Shown: positions 1 to 14,830, counted from the stretch's first letter. The stretch is DNA of 64,000 bases from Epiperipatus broadwayi (GCA_028023455.1 JAQFVV010000012.1:11322499-11386498); one strand, 5' to 3'. Notes: generated by a model from the sequence alone, not told the origin. Program-made: numbers and translations.

Positions 1-1375
1 CTTTATTAAGCTAATACAATGATATCCAAATCATCTGAGTTGTACATTGATATTTTTCTACCAGAGATGTCATTAGTGCAGTCTGACTTTTTTAGAAACC
101 AAATTATAAGATACCTATCAAAGCAATATTGGCACAAAAAAATTGGAATTGCCAATTCTATTTATATTATTTCACCATACTAGAAAGTTTGATATTAAAA
201 CACAGCATTTTTATGTTAGATCTTTATATATATAAGTGATATATTAAGAAAAAAATAGTTAAAAAAAATAGTGAGTGATTGTTATTTTTCTATTCAGGAC
301 CTGGGTTCAAATCAAGATTATAAATCTTTTTTTTCTAGGTAGCTGAGGAGTTTCAATGATAATCTTGATTCTTTTTTTTTTTTTTTTTAAGGTATATTGT
401 TGATTCATTATCAGCTGAATTTCCAATCCATTACTGTTTGGTAAATTGATATTAATCAATTCTTAGCTACAGGATAAAATAAATCACAGAAAATTTAATT
501 CAGTCAAATAAGTGTTAATGTACTGATCATAAAGTAAATTAGTTTTTGTAATTTAATGAAAGTTGTACCACTAATTAAAATTGAAAGAGAAATAATCCAC
601 TAACTGACAATGATGTCATAGTTTATCTTACTTTAAAATAAATATAATATAAGATTTTAATTCAATACATTTTATTTTTATATATAAATATCTTGACTTT
701 TAAGTACTTCTAAGTGAAATCTTATTAACAAGCACCTAATCTCTACAGACATTCTAAATATTACTTCTAAAAAAAGAAAAGCTTATTGATTTTTTTCTCA
801 TCTATAAAATAAATATCTTTTACAATTTATAGTTATATATATAATAGAATATATCCAGGCTTAATATATAACATTGGAGATACAAACCCACAACTTATGC
901 TTGATTAAATAGTATTTTAATGAAAAGCTTACTTTTTTTGCTTCTTATATATAAATATCTTTTATAATTTTATATAATAGAATACCTCTGGTGCTTAATG
1001 ATATTAAGAGTTTTAATCTAGAATGTTAGTTATATATACATTGAAAAATTAGTTAATACTTTATAAATGCTTTATAATTTTAGTTAATGCTTTATAATTT
1101 AAGTTTTTAACTTAAAATTTTTGATAGTTTCTACATGACTGGATAAATTTCTTTGTCTTTGATTTTCTAATATCTACACTAATTAGATTTGTAGATACCT
1201 TTCTAATTTAAAATGCCATAAAATTTCAACCTTTAGACAAAATGGTTTTGAATAACTTTTCTTCACTATAAATATCACAAAACTAAAAGAAATGGTTGGA
1301 TTACAATAATGAATGTCAAAACTTTCTACTTATCTTTTTAAAATAACATAAAAATAAGATCTTTATAAAAAAAAG
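1..1375. other. AT-rich noncoding DNA
   Basis: Simple A/T-rich sequence with short homopolymers, such as the T run near 371-388, and no ORF of interest. I see no RNA gene or mobile-element end here apart from the SINE fragment that follows. Confidence 0.6.
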
Positions 1376-1391
1376 AAAAAAATGGGAAATT

Positions 1392-1433
1392 GGTTGCAGT
1401 GGGTTCGCGTCCCGGCCGATGCTATGACATAGG
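1392..1433 (+). mobile_element. 5'-truncated tRNA-derived SINE with target duplication
   Basis: The 42-bp core carries a Pol III B-box-like GGTTCGCGTCC and the 3' end GATGCTATGACATA followed by an A run. The same 3' part occurs at 16.22-16.31 kb (minus strand) and 29.40-29.49 kb, which defines a short SINE family. The A box is missing, so this is a 5'-truncated copy. The same A-rich string ending TGGGAAATT lies on both sides (1376-1391 and just after the A tail, ending near 1453), as expected of a LINE-mobilised target-site duplication. Confidence 0.75.
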
Positions 1434-1454
1434 AAAAAAAAAAATGGGAAATTT

Positions 1455-4400
1455 AAAAATTTAATCTTAAAATATATGGAAATTTGAAAGATGTAGTAAA
1501 TCTTGATTAATATGGTTAGGTGGGAATTTGAAAAATGCCAAATGACATAAATTTCATTAATTAAATTAATAAATCAATTTAATAAATATTAGTGAGTCAT
1601 AGTCATCAAACATTTTTTTAAAAGTTTGTATTTAATATATAAATCAATATATATATAAAACTGGACTAAGACTTAACATTTTTGCAAAATGCATTTTCCC
1701 ATCCTTTAGATATTATATTCTCAACAAACAATAACCCACTTTTAGTTTCTTTGTTTTTTTCTTTAAAAAAAAGCATCTGAAAGAATTTATATACTTATAA
1801 AAAAAAATCATGTTCAGTATTTATTATAATAATATTAAAGCATTTCATATTTTACAGTTGATTTTCTTTTTTTTTAATAAATGTTTTGATACCATGAAAT
1901 AGCCTTTAAAATGTTACAATGATTTTTGCAATTTCATTTCCTACTGAGACAGTATTTAGAAATACATCTAAAAATTTCAATATAAAAGAAACAAATTCTT
2001 TCATAAAAATGTATAAAATCAAATTTAGATTTATTTAACTGATTTAACAATACAAACTAGAGCTATATTAAATCATAAAAAAATATCATAATCAGAGTAT
2101 TATTATATAATGTGTAATACCTTCACACTTTAATGTGTCTTTTCATTAGACATGTGTAAAATTAAATTATAAAATTCATAATAAGATTATACAATAATTT
2201 TATTTAAAAATAAAATAATTTATTTAGAAATAAGATATGTATTGAAAAAATTACATAGATAAAAACAGAGTTATACATAACATTTCAAGCATACATTGAA
2301 CCAGCATTTGAGAGAAGCAGTCTACGGTATTTCACATCACACTACTTTATTAAAGTTATGCAAATTAAAGAAGACATGTTCTACATATATGCAATTAAGC
2401 AATAACATTTCAATAATATTAGGCAGTTTTCTATTGCTATAAACTAATACTATCCTTTTTGATATGTAATAAGCTAACAAATGAGGTTAATGGAATATTC
2501 AGTTAATTTAATGCAAAACCTATATATCTAGAGAGATAATTACTTAAGTCAAAGGTAACACAGTCCATTTGAAAGTTTTTGGACAATAATAGTTTAAAAT
2601 TATTTTGTAGATATAGAAGTGACTAATAAAAAACATTGCAGAGTTCCTTAGTAAAAAAGACCATCGATCAGTAACTGATAATAATATTAGGTATCCATTC
2701 ATTATTTATTCTTTCATTAATGACTCAAGGGTAAAGTAATGTAAAATATATTACTAGTAACAAATCAGTAAGCTTTGATTTCATTGGAATGAATATATTG
2801 AATAAAAGATATTTAAATACTTTAGGCATAGGTGATTTTAATCTATTAAAAAAGTGGCAATAGTCAACTATATATTAAAAGTGGTCTTAGTAATAAAAAG
2901 CATATTAGAATAAGAATCTAACACTTGTTATTGGTCAAAATAATCTTAGTAGAAAATATAACATATATATATTTAGAGGGATTAAAGAAAGTAACAATAA
3001 CATATATGACTTTTATTAAAATCGTCTAGGACCACCACTTGTATCAAAGACTATTTGCATTCTATGTGGAATAAAATTATATAACATTTGAACTATGCCT
3101 ATAAAAATATTAAAGCACTCCTAAAAAAAATCATATTGATTAAGTTTAGTGAACTCACTAGTTTAAAAACAGTTCATACGGATTCAACATTGTTTTTTTT
3201 TTTTAAAAAAAAATTAGATGAACCAGAAAGCCTTATTGGAATATGCATTATCTTTCTAAAGATGTTCAAACCTATATTTTACTAAATAATTTTATGTTTT
3301 ACAATATTATTTTCTTGAAAGATGAAAACATTGATCGAATTATGAAATAAATCAGTTCTCTCAAATAATCTGCAGCTGTGCTTTTTTATATAAAATAATG
3401 TTGGGACATAATATGGCTGCTCAAATATGATAGTCATCATTATTATATGGTGAATCTAAAAAATAGTCTCAATAGCTATCTTTTGGTGAAAAGGATTAAA
3501 AAAATATATAGACAATAATTTATGTCTTATCATTATATGAGATGCTAATTATTATCCATTTTCTGTTATTATCCTCATGATACTGTCAAATTTATATCAC
3601 AGAAGTCATTTCAGAAATTGGTGTCTTTAAAATGAATGTTCAGATATCAGACATCCTGCTTGTTTTGATAAACACTAAACTGTCCTTTCAATTATCTGTT
3701 TTGCCATAATTTTGAAATTTTTGGCTGTTATCCTTCATAATGCCTACCAATACTCAGAAAACATTTTTGATGACACTAGATCTAGATTTCTTTTTTTTAT
3801 ATCATCTTTGACAAATATAGTAATCATTTTTGAAACTGTAGTGAAATATTTAACAATTTATTCTTTTTTAAATTCAGATAGTTCAGACATCTCTTCTCAT
3901 AGACTTATGAAATTGATATCAATCTTTTTATCAGATACTACTTCCTTAAAACTCTATCTATAAAAAAAAAAGCTACATTGTTTTCATTTCTATGTTACAA
4001 GATATCAAAAATATAATATAAAATGTCTCCATTATTTTAACCAATCCATGTGTTTGTATGCATATGTTTATAATTAGATACACTTAAAACTTACTTCATT
4101 ACACACACTTCAAACAAGTAAACAAAGATATCTGCAAAAGATAAATGATTCCCAAGATACAATTCTGGCTAACACTAGCATTATTCAGTTGATCAATAAA
4201 TTTTTAGCATCAAATTTAGCATTGTGTGATGTTTAAATAGGAATAATATTATATAAATGAGAGGGGACAGATTCTAGAGCAATTGATGAAAACAGAACTT
4301 GAACCAGTGTCAAATATATAATGCATAAAAGTTCAGAAAATCCTCTAGATGACTCATAGACAATTAATATTACTACATTAATCTTTAGCCAACAATTAAT

Positions 4401-7400
4401 GTATTTATTTAAAAAGAATGTCAATTAAGTAAGTGCCAAAAATTTGACACTGATAGATTAAATTGTAGTATTATATCTATATATCTTTACTTATAGAGGT
4501 TCCTTAGATAACAGATTAAAGATTCATGATTTAAATAAGTTTGAGCATGTGTTTATATATATACAATTGCCGCATATGACTGGTAGATAAAAGAACAATT
4601 TAAAATATATATATATTATTAAAATAATATTATTATGCAAAATAAATTTATAGAAAGATGCAAATAGTTCATGCTGTTAACAAAAATGATCATTAAAGTT
4701 AATTCAAGGCTGTGAATCTGTGTATATGCTGATAAAATTCAGCTAAACATGTCATTGCTTAATTAATAAACCAGTTTTAATGAAATGTAGTTTTAGAAAA
4801 GATGTAAACAATTTTCTTACAGTAAAAATAAAATGAATATAGTGATCAAAGATTTCAGATTATAACAATGAATGATTCTCATGTTATTTTTTTAACATTG
4901 ATAGAGGGGGAAAGAATAAAATAAGCTGTACCAAAGATTTTTACCTATCCATACTTATATTAGTTCACTGCCTAAAAAAAATTTGAGATTATTAGATAAT
5001 AGGTCAGCTATAATCCAACCCTTATGTCTATCTGCTATTGTTTAATAAACTTTTAATTAGAGTTAATTTGTGTAGAAATAAAACTGGGAAATACAGTATA
5101 TCATCATGCATATGATAACAATACTTTCATTGAAAGCACAGATAATTATTAATTCATCTTTGCAATAGATTTCAAGTTACAACTAAACATTTTTATTATA
5201 GAAAACCCATATTAAATAAAAAAAATTAAGTGACAAATTACCATGCAGATTTACTTTACTTACTGAAAAAGTCTCATTTGATAAAATCAATACTCTTAAT
5301 AACCAATAAGGACAAAAGCACATATAATTAGATAATTTACATATGCAATGATTTGCATCTGTAAATTGTCTGATGCAATATTTTTGTATTAACTATGTAC
5401 TGTAAACTGAAGAAACAAAACATTCTTTTGACATGCCTGTGAAAGTTCTCTCAGAAGTACTAAAATTAATAATAGATATTAAATAACTAAATATAGTTCC
5501 ACAGTTCAAAAACAAAAATCAAAATAAATCTCTTGAATATAAAAAATGTCCAGATAAATGAAATCATAATAAAAGTTATTATATAGAAATCTTTCTACCA
5601 CAGTCATAAAGATCCTGTGATAATATTACTTCATGAAACAATTTTGTGATTGAATCAAAAAAATAATTCAATGGATTAAATCTAATGTAGAGAATGATTT
5701 ACAGAAAATTCAATGTGCTATATGCATAATAAAAATGCAAAGATAAGTTTAATATATTAAAATGATTTTCTTATTGAAATACTTGGTAAATTTCTTGAAA
5801 ATAATTAAATCACAGTAAAAACTAATTAAAATGATGTGGATAAATTCAGATGAGAAAACAGAATTAAGATCATCTTAGCTTAAATATATAAAATTGACTT
5901 GATTTAAAATCAGAATAATGATTATCTTTATTTATGTTATGTTGACATATACTTGCATAGATAATATATCAACATAGACCAAATCTAATAATAATATTCG
6001 ATAATCTTGATCAACAAATCTAACTAATTTTGCCCTTAATACTTAAAGGTATTAAGGGCAGATAAAATTTTAAAATTGATGGGCTGAATAATTTCACCTT
6101 TTATAAATTTTTAAAAGGCCCATGTAGAGAAAGGGATTTCAGTGTCTCAGGAAGTATGACAATTAATTGGTAAGGATTATACTATATTAAAATCAAATTT
6201 TTATTTTATGGTCAATGTATTAGTACTTTATATGATCAATCCAGATCCTATATATTTCATATGACATATCCTTCATGCAACATCAATAACATGAATAACA
6301 ATCAAGTCACCCACTTAATGTTGCAGAAGCAGAATGAGGCAGGAAATAATAAAAGTTGCAACAGATATAAAATATACAATAAAGAAAGAGAACTGACTGT
6401 AAAATTGAGATCTGATAGGGCATTAATTTTTGAGTAAGATGTTAATGTACAATGAAATATACCAAGTCTCAAATTTTCAAAGATGAATACACAAATATAA
6501 TAAAAATGTTAAGCGCTCTATAAATCATGCAAAGAGAGTTTCATATTTAAAAATAATCTATTTAAGAATTATTATAGATTAAAATTAAGTTTATAATTAA
6601 AAGCATGAATATAATAATTTTGGCATAAATATAATTAAGTAATTACAATAACAAAAATTTAGAAAATAAAAATAAGTAATAGTATGGTTAGTTCCTTAGG
6701 AAGTCATGTGACATTTAATTTTAACTCTTCAATCCATTACCCTTATCACTATGAAATTGCAACAATAAAAACAAATCCATATAATAATTACAATGAGAAA
6801 TTTAAAATCTTACAAAGGTTTAATAACTATGAAGGATTGAAAATTATACACAATTAATAAGTATTAACTAATTCATAAATACATTTAGTCAGTATGATTT
6901 CTCTTAGATTCTAGTCAATTATAAATTTATTATTTTGTGTTGATTGCTACTAAATCTAGAAAACTATTTATTTAAAATGATTAATATTCATTAAATATAA
7001 ATAATAATCGTTCAGTCATTACGTGCTATTTTCATAAATGTACACTACATCTTTGATGAATATTAATATGATTACAATTTATTATTACATAATAGTTTAT
7101 AAATGGGTATGAACCCACTATTCACATTGCCCTAAATTCCTTTAATATCTGTTTTCATTGTTTAAACCACAAAAAATGACACATTTATTAAGATTACATT
7201 TTTATATTTAATATTTATACCCATATGATGGTCTCAATTCATAGTTTAATTATACTCATTTTACAATAATTATTAGCTATATCTTTCTTAATTTATAACT
7301 ATGCATAATCCATGCATACATTTGTTCTTATTTCTCACTACGATCTATTCCTAATCAAATCAATACGAAGATTCATTACCTTCAATACAACATAATTTAT

Positions 7401-9178
7401 TAGGTTCTGATATTCATTTAAAAATTTAATCGAAAACAAATATACAGTATACTAAAGTTGATAGATTGAAGATCTTCAGTTTATTAGCCTTTCACAATTT
7501 TTGGTTTAGAATTTCTTGATCGCATATTTTTTTTATATAGGTGTTACTCATTTGATATAACTCTTGTTGATCTGATTTTGCCATGAGCCATCACTTACAA
7601 TCAATTTAAGTTCTTCAGCATAGATTACATAAGTATACCCCAATTTATTGAATTAACAATTCTGAGTATATACTTCCATGTAGCATTTGATACAAAGTAA
7701 CCAGGTCAGAAATATTCTAAAAATTTGTCCAATAACAATATATAAGTATATCATCTACTGTTTTTTCTGGAATTAGTGTAAATCAAAATTCATAACTGCT
7801 GGTTTAACTGATCCTATTTTTATTCTGAAAGATGTTGAATGTTAAATTCATAATACTAAGTAATAATTTTCATAGTATTCAAAAAAATACTTTCATCTGA
7901 ATATCATTTGTGTGTGAATTATCCTTCCTGTAACTACAATTAGGATTCTTAAAAATTCAGTAAATTTCTCTGCCTATTAAAAGGTTTCTCTTCTTCATTT
8001 TATCTATCCTTTAAAACAGACACACAACCAATGTCAAAAAAAACCTTTAACCTATAACAGAAACAAAGTTTAAGATATTATTGACATTCAAAAAATTGAC
8101 ATGATTTGTATATAGAACTCTTACAATGAGAAACCATAAGTTTCTAGTCAGATAAGTAAATCAATGAAATGAGTCAAGAATTTTAGAAAATTAATAATTC
8201 CCTCAAACAATTATTAAGTTTAATATTAAAAATATTATTTCTCTTTAAATTTTATAATTTTGTAATGCTAGTATCTTATCATAATTAATAAATGGTAAAA
8301 CCTATCATTGTCATGGAACACTTTATTATTAGCAATACTATATCATAAAGTGAACTTTTTGTACTCAATTCTATTCATTCTTTTTCTTTTCATTGTTTGG
8401 AAATCTATTTCTTGTAAAAAAAAAAAAATTCACTACATTATTGCCTAAATATAAATTTAGGTTGTTTGCTTATAGAGAAAACATATTTATATTGTTATAA
8501 TCATCCAAGGTGTTTTAATATTTTCACTTTCAAAATTTGATATTTGTATTTCAAAATAACTTTTTACTTAGATATGATGCAATAATCTTTTTATTTTGCT
8601 TTTTGTTAATAGTGAGATTAGATTCATAATTGTCATTTTCATTATTTAGTTGATTTTTACACAAATGTTCATTTCTATGACATTTCAGTATATATATATT
8701 GGCACACAGATTGTTAATTTTTATAGGATTGTAAGTTGAAATTGTGTATGAAAAAATATCTTTTAGAATTATTAGTGATTCAAGGATTGTCTTTTAAATT
8801 TATTAATAAGAAATAATAACTGAAAAAAAACTCATGTTCATTTTGAAATAGTTCAACTTCTATTGAAACCAATATGGCTGATACTATTAAGAAATTTGTG
8901 TAATCAGTTATACTAATGATATTTGTACTGGATTATGTACATCATAATTACTATTAATAAAATATTTCTATAAATATAATATGCAGTCATTGCACTATTA
9001 TACAAAAAGTTATTGCAATAAATGAATACATGGAATTTTCTGAAAACTATTTTTAGTAATGACAACTTAAATTCTATTAATATGATAAAGAGAATATTGC
9101 AGAACAAAAATAGCTGAAGGAAATTCAAGCAATAATAAATAAATAGAAAATCTTTTTTTTAAGTCAATACAGGAATTA
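1455..9178. other. AT-rich noncoding DNA, no gene seen
   Basis: About 7.7 kb of A/T-rich DNA. The longest open frames (3088-3285, 3712-3963, 4233-4424 minus, 8913-9128 minus) are low-complexity Phe/Ile/Leu/Lys strings without domain motifs and look like chance ORFs. A short perfect hairpin lies at about 6033-6062 (12-bp arms TGCCCTTAATAC, 6-nt loop). No transposon ends were recognised. Confidence 0.55.
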
Positions 9179-10935
9179 ATTATTAAAACAGGCAAAACTC
9201 TTCATACAGTAGTACTACTCAGTACAAGCCAGAGTAATCAATGGATGCCAGAACACTTGTGCGTAAAATCCCTCTCTAGTGCCTACTCATCCATTATCAC
9301 CAAACTAGTTTCTAGCTTGTGGCTTTCGTCAGTGAGGAGCCTCGGATCTGAGAGCATTGCATCTAGATCTTAGGAATGCAACCCTTCAGCAGCCACCTTT
9401 TATCTTAACTACCAAACTATGAGAATAAAATTGAAAACAATATTTTCAATCCAAGCTCATTAGCTTATAGTCATATAGGTCTGAACTCAGTTCAGTGCTC
9501 ATACATTTTGGTGTCTTTGATTCTTTAATAACCATAGCCACCACTATCCTATTAGGCAGGATTGGTATTAAGCCACTAACATCACATGATCACCATTTAT
9601 GCTTGCTCATAACTTATTAAAACAAGCAAAACTCTCCATACAGTAGTGCTACTCAGTGCAAGCCATTGATGTCAGAAGGCTTGTGAATAAAATCCCTATC
9701 TAGTGCCTATTCATTCAATACCCCCAGACTACTTTCTAGCTTGTGGCTTTCATCAGGGAGGAGCCTGGGATCTGAGAGCACTGCACCTAGATCTTAGGAT
9801 CTAATGCAACTCTCCAGAAGTCACCTTTTATCTCTACTAATTGAAAACTCAATATTTTCAATCCAAGCTCATTAGCTTAGATAGTCATACAGGTCTGAAC
9901 TCAGTTCAGTACTTGTACATTTTGGTGTCTTTGGTTCTTTAATAACCATAGCCACCACTATTCTATTAGGCAATCATTGATTACTCTGATTTGCACTGAT
10001 TGGCACTACTGTATGGAAAATTTTGTCTGTTTTAATAAGTTATGAGCAAGCATAAGAAATGGCAATCATGTGATGTTAGTGGTTTAATACCAATCCTGCC
10101 TAATAGGATAGTGGTGGATATGGTTATTAAAGAACCAAAGACACCAAAATGTACAAGTACTGAACTGAGTTCAGACCTATATGACTATATAAGCTAATAA
10201 GCTTGGATTGAAAATATTGTGTTTTCAATTTTATTCTCATAGTTTTGTAGTTAAGTAGAGATAAAAGATGGCTGCTGGAGGGTTGCATTTGATCCTAAGA
10301 TCTAGGTACAGTGCTCTCAAATCCGAGGCTCCTCACTGATGAAAGCCAGAAGCTAGAAACTAGTCTGTGGATATTGGATGAGTAGGCACTAGATAGAGAT
10401 TTTATGCACAAGCCTTCTGACATCCATTGATTACTCTGGCATGCACTTAGTAGCAGTACTGTATGTAGAGTTTTGCCTGTTTTAATAAGTTATGAGCAAG
10501 CATAAGAAATGGTGATCATGTGATGTTAGTGGTTTAATACTAGTTCTGCCTAATAGAATAGTGGTGATTAAAGAACCAAAGACACCAAAATGTATGGATA
10601 CTGAACTGAGTTCAGACCTATATGACTATACAAGCTAATGAGCTTGGATTGAAAATATTTTCAATTTTCTCATAGTTTCGTAGTTAAGTAGAGATAAAAA
10701 GTGGCTGCTGGATGGTTGCATTAGACCCTAAGATCTAGATGCAGTGCTCTCAGATCCAAGGCTCCTCACTGATGAAAGTCAGAAGCTAGAAACTAGTCTG
10801 GGAATATTGGATGAGTAGGCATTAGATAGAAATTTTATGCAAAAGCCTTCTTGCATCCATTGGATTAGTCTGGCTTGCAGCGTTTTGCCTGTTTTAATAA
10901 GTTATGAGCAAGCATAAGAAATGATGACCATGTGA
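9179..10935. repeat. Compound foldback repeat: two head-to-tail units facing two inverted units
   Basis: Four related units lie back to back. Two in plus sense (about 9187-9617 and 9618-9972) are followed by two in inverted sense (about 9973-10477 and 10478-10935), so the locus could fold into an imperfect hairpin with arms of about 0.8-0.9 kb. Unit ends share the terminus AAAACAGGCAAAACTC followed by a CATACAGTAGTGC-like stretch. Inner landmarks recur in every unit, for example GAACTCAGTTCAG, a stretch around ACACCAAAATGTA and CTTGCTCATAAC. No ORF crosses it. The same termini reappear at 17.42-17.75, 39.95-40.60 and 48.97-49.03 kb, so this is a dispersed nonautonomous foldback or MITE family. 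The second plus unit is truncated at the centre. Confidence 0.8.
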
Positions 10936-13900
10936 ATTAGATTATTCTTACAATTACAAAAAAAAAAGGCATTTCAGCTAAAATTTTGCAAAATGTCAAA
11001 ACTGAGTTGAATATTAATGGCATAAAACAACAATATCAATGGCAAACTATTACCCACACAATCAGTGACATTTAAAGCAGAGGTAAAAGAAACAATCAGT
11101 TTAAGAAGATTATAGAAATAAAACATTCAGTATTTTTTAGTGAATAGAAATATTTTCTATAAAAGATTTTCTAAAAAAAAAACCTTATTAAAAAATGCAG
11201 CATGAAATAGCTAAATCATATATAAACATGTTAAACAGTAAATATATATTATGCATCAAAAGACATGAACCCATACACTTTCTTCTTATTAATAAGCAAT
11301 ACCATTTCTAATATAGAATCTCATGTAATCATAAAGTTTAACACACAATAAAAATAAGTCAATTAAATTTTCACAGTTGAAATAATTAAAACAAACCTAA
11401 ATATTTCCAGTACTGTTAAATGTCCCACATTAAAAGTGAATGAATTTTATAAGCAGATTATCTTATGAAATGAAGCTACAAATATTCTTCAATTCTCCCT
11501 AATTAGTGAACTACACACTAAAAAAATATTTCACCTGAATCACCAATTTCTTCAGATTAATGATTTATTGTATTAATAAACACTTTCATGGTTTGATTTT
11601 GATTTACATATGACCACAGATTTTTCTCAAATCACAAATTTTGAATTGAATATCAAATTGAAAATATGGATTTTAAAAATCTTGGTTAACTTTACATACA
11701 GAAAGATAAACATGGATATTGTAGTGCACCATTGAATGCATGTGCTGCTGCTACATTTAACAAAATAAACGATATATTCTAAGAATCTACTGCAATTAAA
11801 ATTAATTTTGAAATTTACTATATGGACATCAGATGACATTCTTTTTAAGATAATATAAAAAAGGCACTGAAAAAATTTCATTTAAAGATACTTTATTATA
11901 TAGAAACCAACCAATGGATACCTGAAACCATGGATGAAGCCAATTGTATATAATAAACAAGTTTAACATACATATATACCAGACACACACTAAAATACAA
12001 TTTAAATTTTAAAATGAACACATTAAAACATCAATAAAAATAAAAATAAAAAACAAAAAAAAAACATGGGATACAATTATGAAAATGATAATACATTAAT
12101 CATTTAACAAAGGCCAACATGATGGAGTCCATGTTAGTGCACACAGTGTGCAAAATGAGAACAGACTGAAATTATTCATGCTCATGCAAGCAAACATATA
12201 TATAAAATTTTATAAATCTATTGAATTTCTAATTTTTTTTTTATATATTTTATTTAATGCCTTTCAAACAGTGCACTTCTGAAATCAAAGCTTGCTAGTC
12301 TGCAGATATTGGGGATTACAATATTTGGAAAATAAGATAGACATAATTGATCATTATACTCATCATCTTGCCGCGCGATAACATTGGAACCTATAATCGC
12401 AATGACATATCTGTATTGAATGGGCAGTGAAACAAATGAAAAACAATAGATTTTTAAAATCTGTATTTTATAATGAATGATTTTCTCTGGAAAGATAAAA
12501 TCTGACTGAAAATAGAATACAATGGAGAGTTACAATTAGGTAAAATGTCAGTCTTTCAAGAAAAAAAAAAAAATTATTGCATAAGAGATTAAAAACTAGC
12601 ATTCTAAGATGTCAAACAAGAGGTTACATAGGTAAGGCAGTCAGTCATGCATCAGAGCTAAAAATATTACTAAAAAAAATCTCTAAAAAGAGACATTAAA
12701 TATATACATATAATAAACATTTTTATTTTTATTTAATACATATTTTGGCATATTAAACTCATTCTTCTGTTCAAGAGACGATTCATAATCTTAAAATGCA
12801 TTTTTTAAAGATTGCCTCAGGTGCCAAAATTGATTGATCAAACTCTGATGTCAGAAATGTGACCTATTCATTCTTCATAAATTGGATTGTATAGTTATTA
12901 TAAAACTCATCTTTAATTTTTTGTCTTTGGTGTATTCTTTTTTTCCTAATCCTTTGGAGTCAGTGACCCTAATCATTTTAAATAGATGTTAATGATGATG
13001 ATAATTGAAATATAACAATATTTAAAAAATATATGCAGAATAAAATTTATATGAATAGGAATTAATATTTATGACATTCCTATTTTTTTTCATTCATTCA
13101 TTTCAAAATTACATAATAATTTTAAAAAAAAAGAGCGCATTTTTTCATGCTTTTTACTTCAAATTATAAAAATAGCCTAAATAACATTTTTCTCAACTAG
13201 TTATTAGTAATATTCATTGTTATTTTCAATTTGTCAAACTATATGCAGAAATTTAATTTTGTTCAATTTAAATGCTCACAAATATAAATTGTTAAGATAG
13301 ATTAAATTAAATTTGAAATATTTTTCATTTAAGATATGAAAGTGATCCCTGGACCTACATCACTCTAAATAATATATATGGGCAGCGTGTGCGCTTATGC
13401 TTTATTTCTAATAATGTCTATATTTTGTAATTAAATCAAAAAATAGAAATGCAATAATTTATCACCGAATTATTTGGAACATTCATAAAATGAGATGAAC
13501 CTTAGACTCTTTATCTTTTAATGTAGTGTATATATTTTGTTTATAATGCTATGTTTAACAAACACTCATGAAAGCATATTTCCTAGTAAATACAATTTCT
13601 TTTTAAAAATTAAATCAGAGAAAACTATTTAATGTAATTAACAGGATATCCCTGAAAGTAATATAATGGTGCTATATTGACAAAATTTAAAATATTGTGA
13701 ATTAGTACACTCAAATTTATTTTCCTAAGTTTTTCAAAGTATTTCTGATTATACAATAATAAAACAATTTTATTAATTAGACAATATAGCCAAACGACTA
13801 GTACGGTTACTCCAGAAATGCTTAAATATTTTATTACAAGTATTTAGGGTTGGGCTAAATATTTGAACCGCATTAAATTATAACTACTGATATTTCGTTT

Positions 13901-13990
13901 ATAAAAAAAAAAAAAATTATTTCTAAAGTATACCAACATATATAAAAATAGAAAGACTGATGGTAAAAAATATTTACAAAATGATTTCTA
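10936..13990. other. AT-rich noncoding DNA, no gene seen
   Basis: No coding frame with a recognisable motif; the minus frame at 11627-11881 is a chance ORF. If the minus-strand promoter suggested near 14.65 kb is real, this stretch could be intronic, but no exon was recognised in it. Confidence 0.4.
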
Positions 13991-14633
13991 CGGCACGCAG
14001 TAAAGAAAAAATGTAACGATTATTAAAGGCAGCCATTTTGTTTAAAATACTACAAAAAAAAAAAAGGCTTCACCTGATTAATGCTTTTATACAATAAATT
14101 ATCTATTTTTCAAAGCAGCAACATTTTCAGAAAATTAAAATAATGTAAAAAAATTATAAATACCGATGACAACTCCAAAATATCAGTTACACTTGCAATA
14201 TGATAATCCTATCTCGTTGTAACTCATTCACTCTTACTCCGAGTAGTAACAACATTGAGGGGGAAAATAGGCGTTTACATCAATTTACCTGTAAGGTGCA
14301 TTTAACGAGATTTGAAATACAAAAATAATAAATAACGAAGTTAATAATTCACTACAAAACAGACTATTTTTCTACTGAATAGAAATTCGATTTGCAACAA
14401 TATCAAAATATTTTTACGGCGAGAAGAATCTCCAACCGGATTTGACAGTTAAAAATTATGCACGTACTGGATCTCGATTAGTTGTGTACATATCTATATT
14501 TGAAACATGAAATTCCAAAAAAATTCCAAGCGCTACCTGCAGTACGTTTTACCATGGATTGATTATTTAAAGATTACATTATCAATAAAAGTTAATAATC
14601 ATGGCAATGAATGATAAGAAAAGAAATAACAAA

Positions 14634-14830
14634 CCTTTAGTTGCCGTTTTTTTACAATACTGCACAGTAGTTCGAGAAGATGGCGGACCACGCCAACTTT
14701 TCCTATCTCAATATTTGATCATATGACAAGAATTTACGCCATTCAGCGGAGTTTTTGTTGAGCATTACGTGAATTTCAGTTATCAACGTTATTCCTGTCT
14801 ATGCTGAAGTGATTTTGTTCTTTAACTTTG
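14634..14830 (-). promoter_or_regulatory. Possible host promoter/first noncoding exon with YY1-like box
   Basis: A short CG-containing patch in otherwise AT-rich DNA. It holds AAGATGGCGG (14677-14686), read on the minus strand as CCGCCATCTT. This matches the YY1-type element that in animals often sits just downstream of housekeeping-gene start sites. On the minus strand it is followed by ACTAAAG/GTTTGT, a plausible splice donor with the intron beginning at 14634. Together these could be a noncoding first exon of a minus-strand gene. No TATA box, coding exon or acceptor could be tied to it, so this is inference from two short motifs. On the plus strand the same ATG opens only a 12-codon frame. 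Confidence 0.3.

Noticed and set aside
3088-3963. Open frames of 65 and 83 codons
   Set aside because: Low-complexity Ile/Phe/Lys/Ser translations typical of chance ORFs in AT-rich DNA; no motif, no codon-bias signal.
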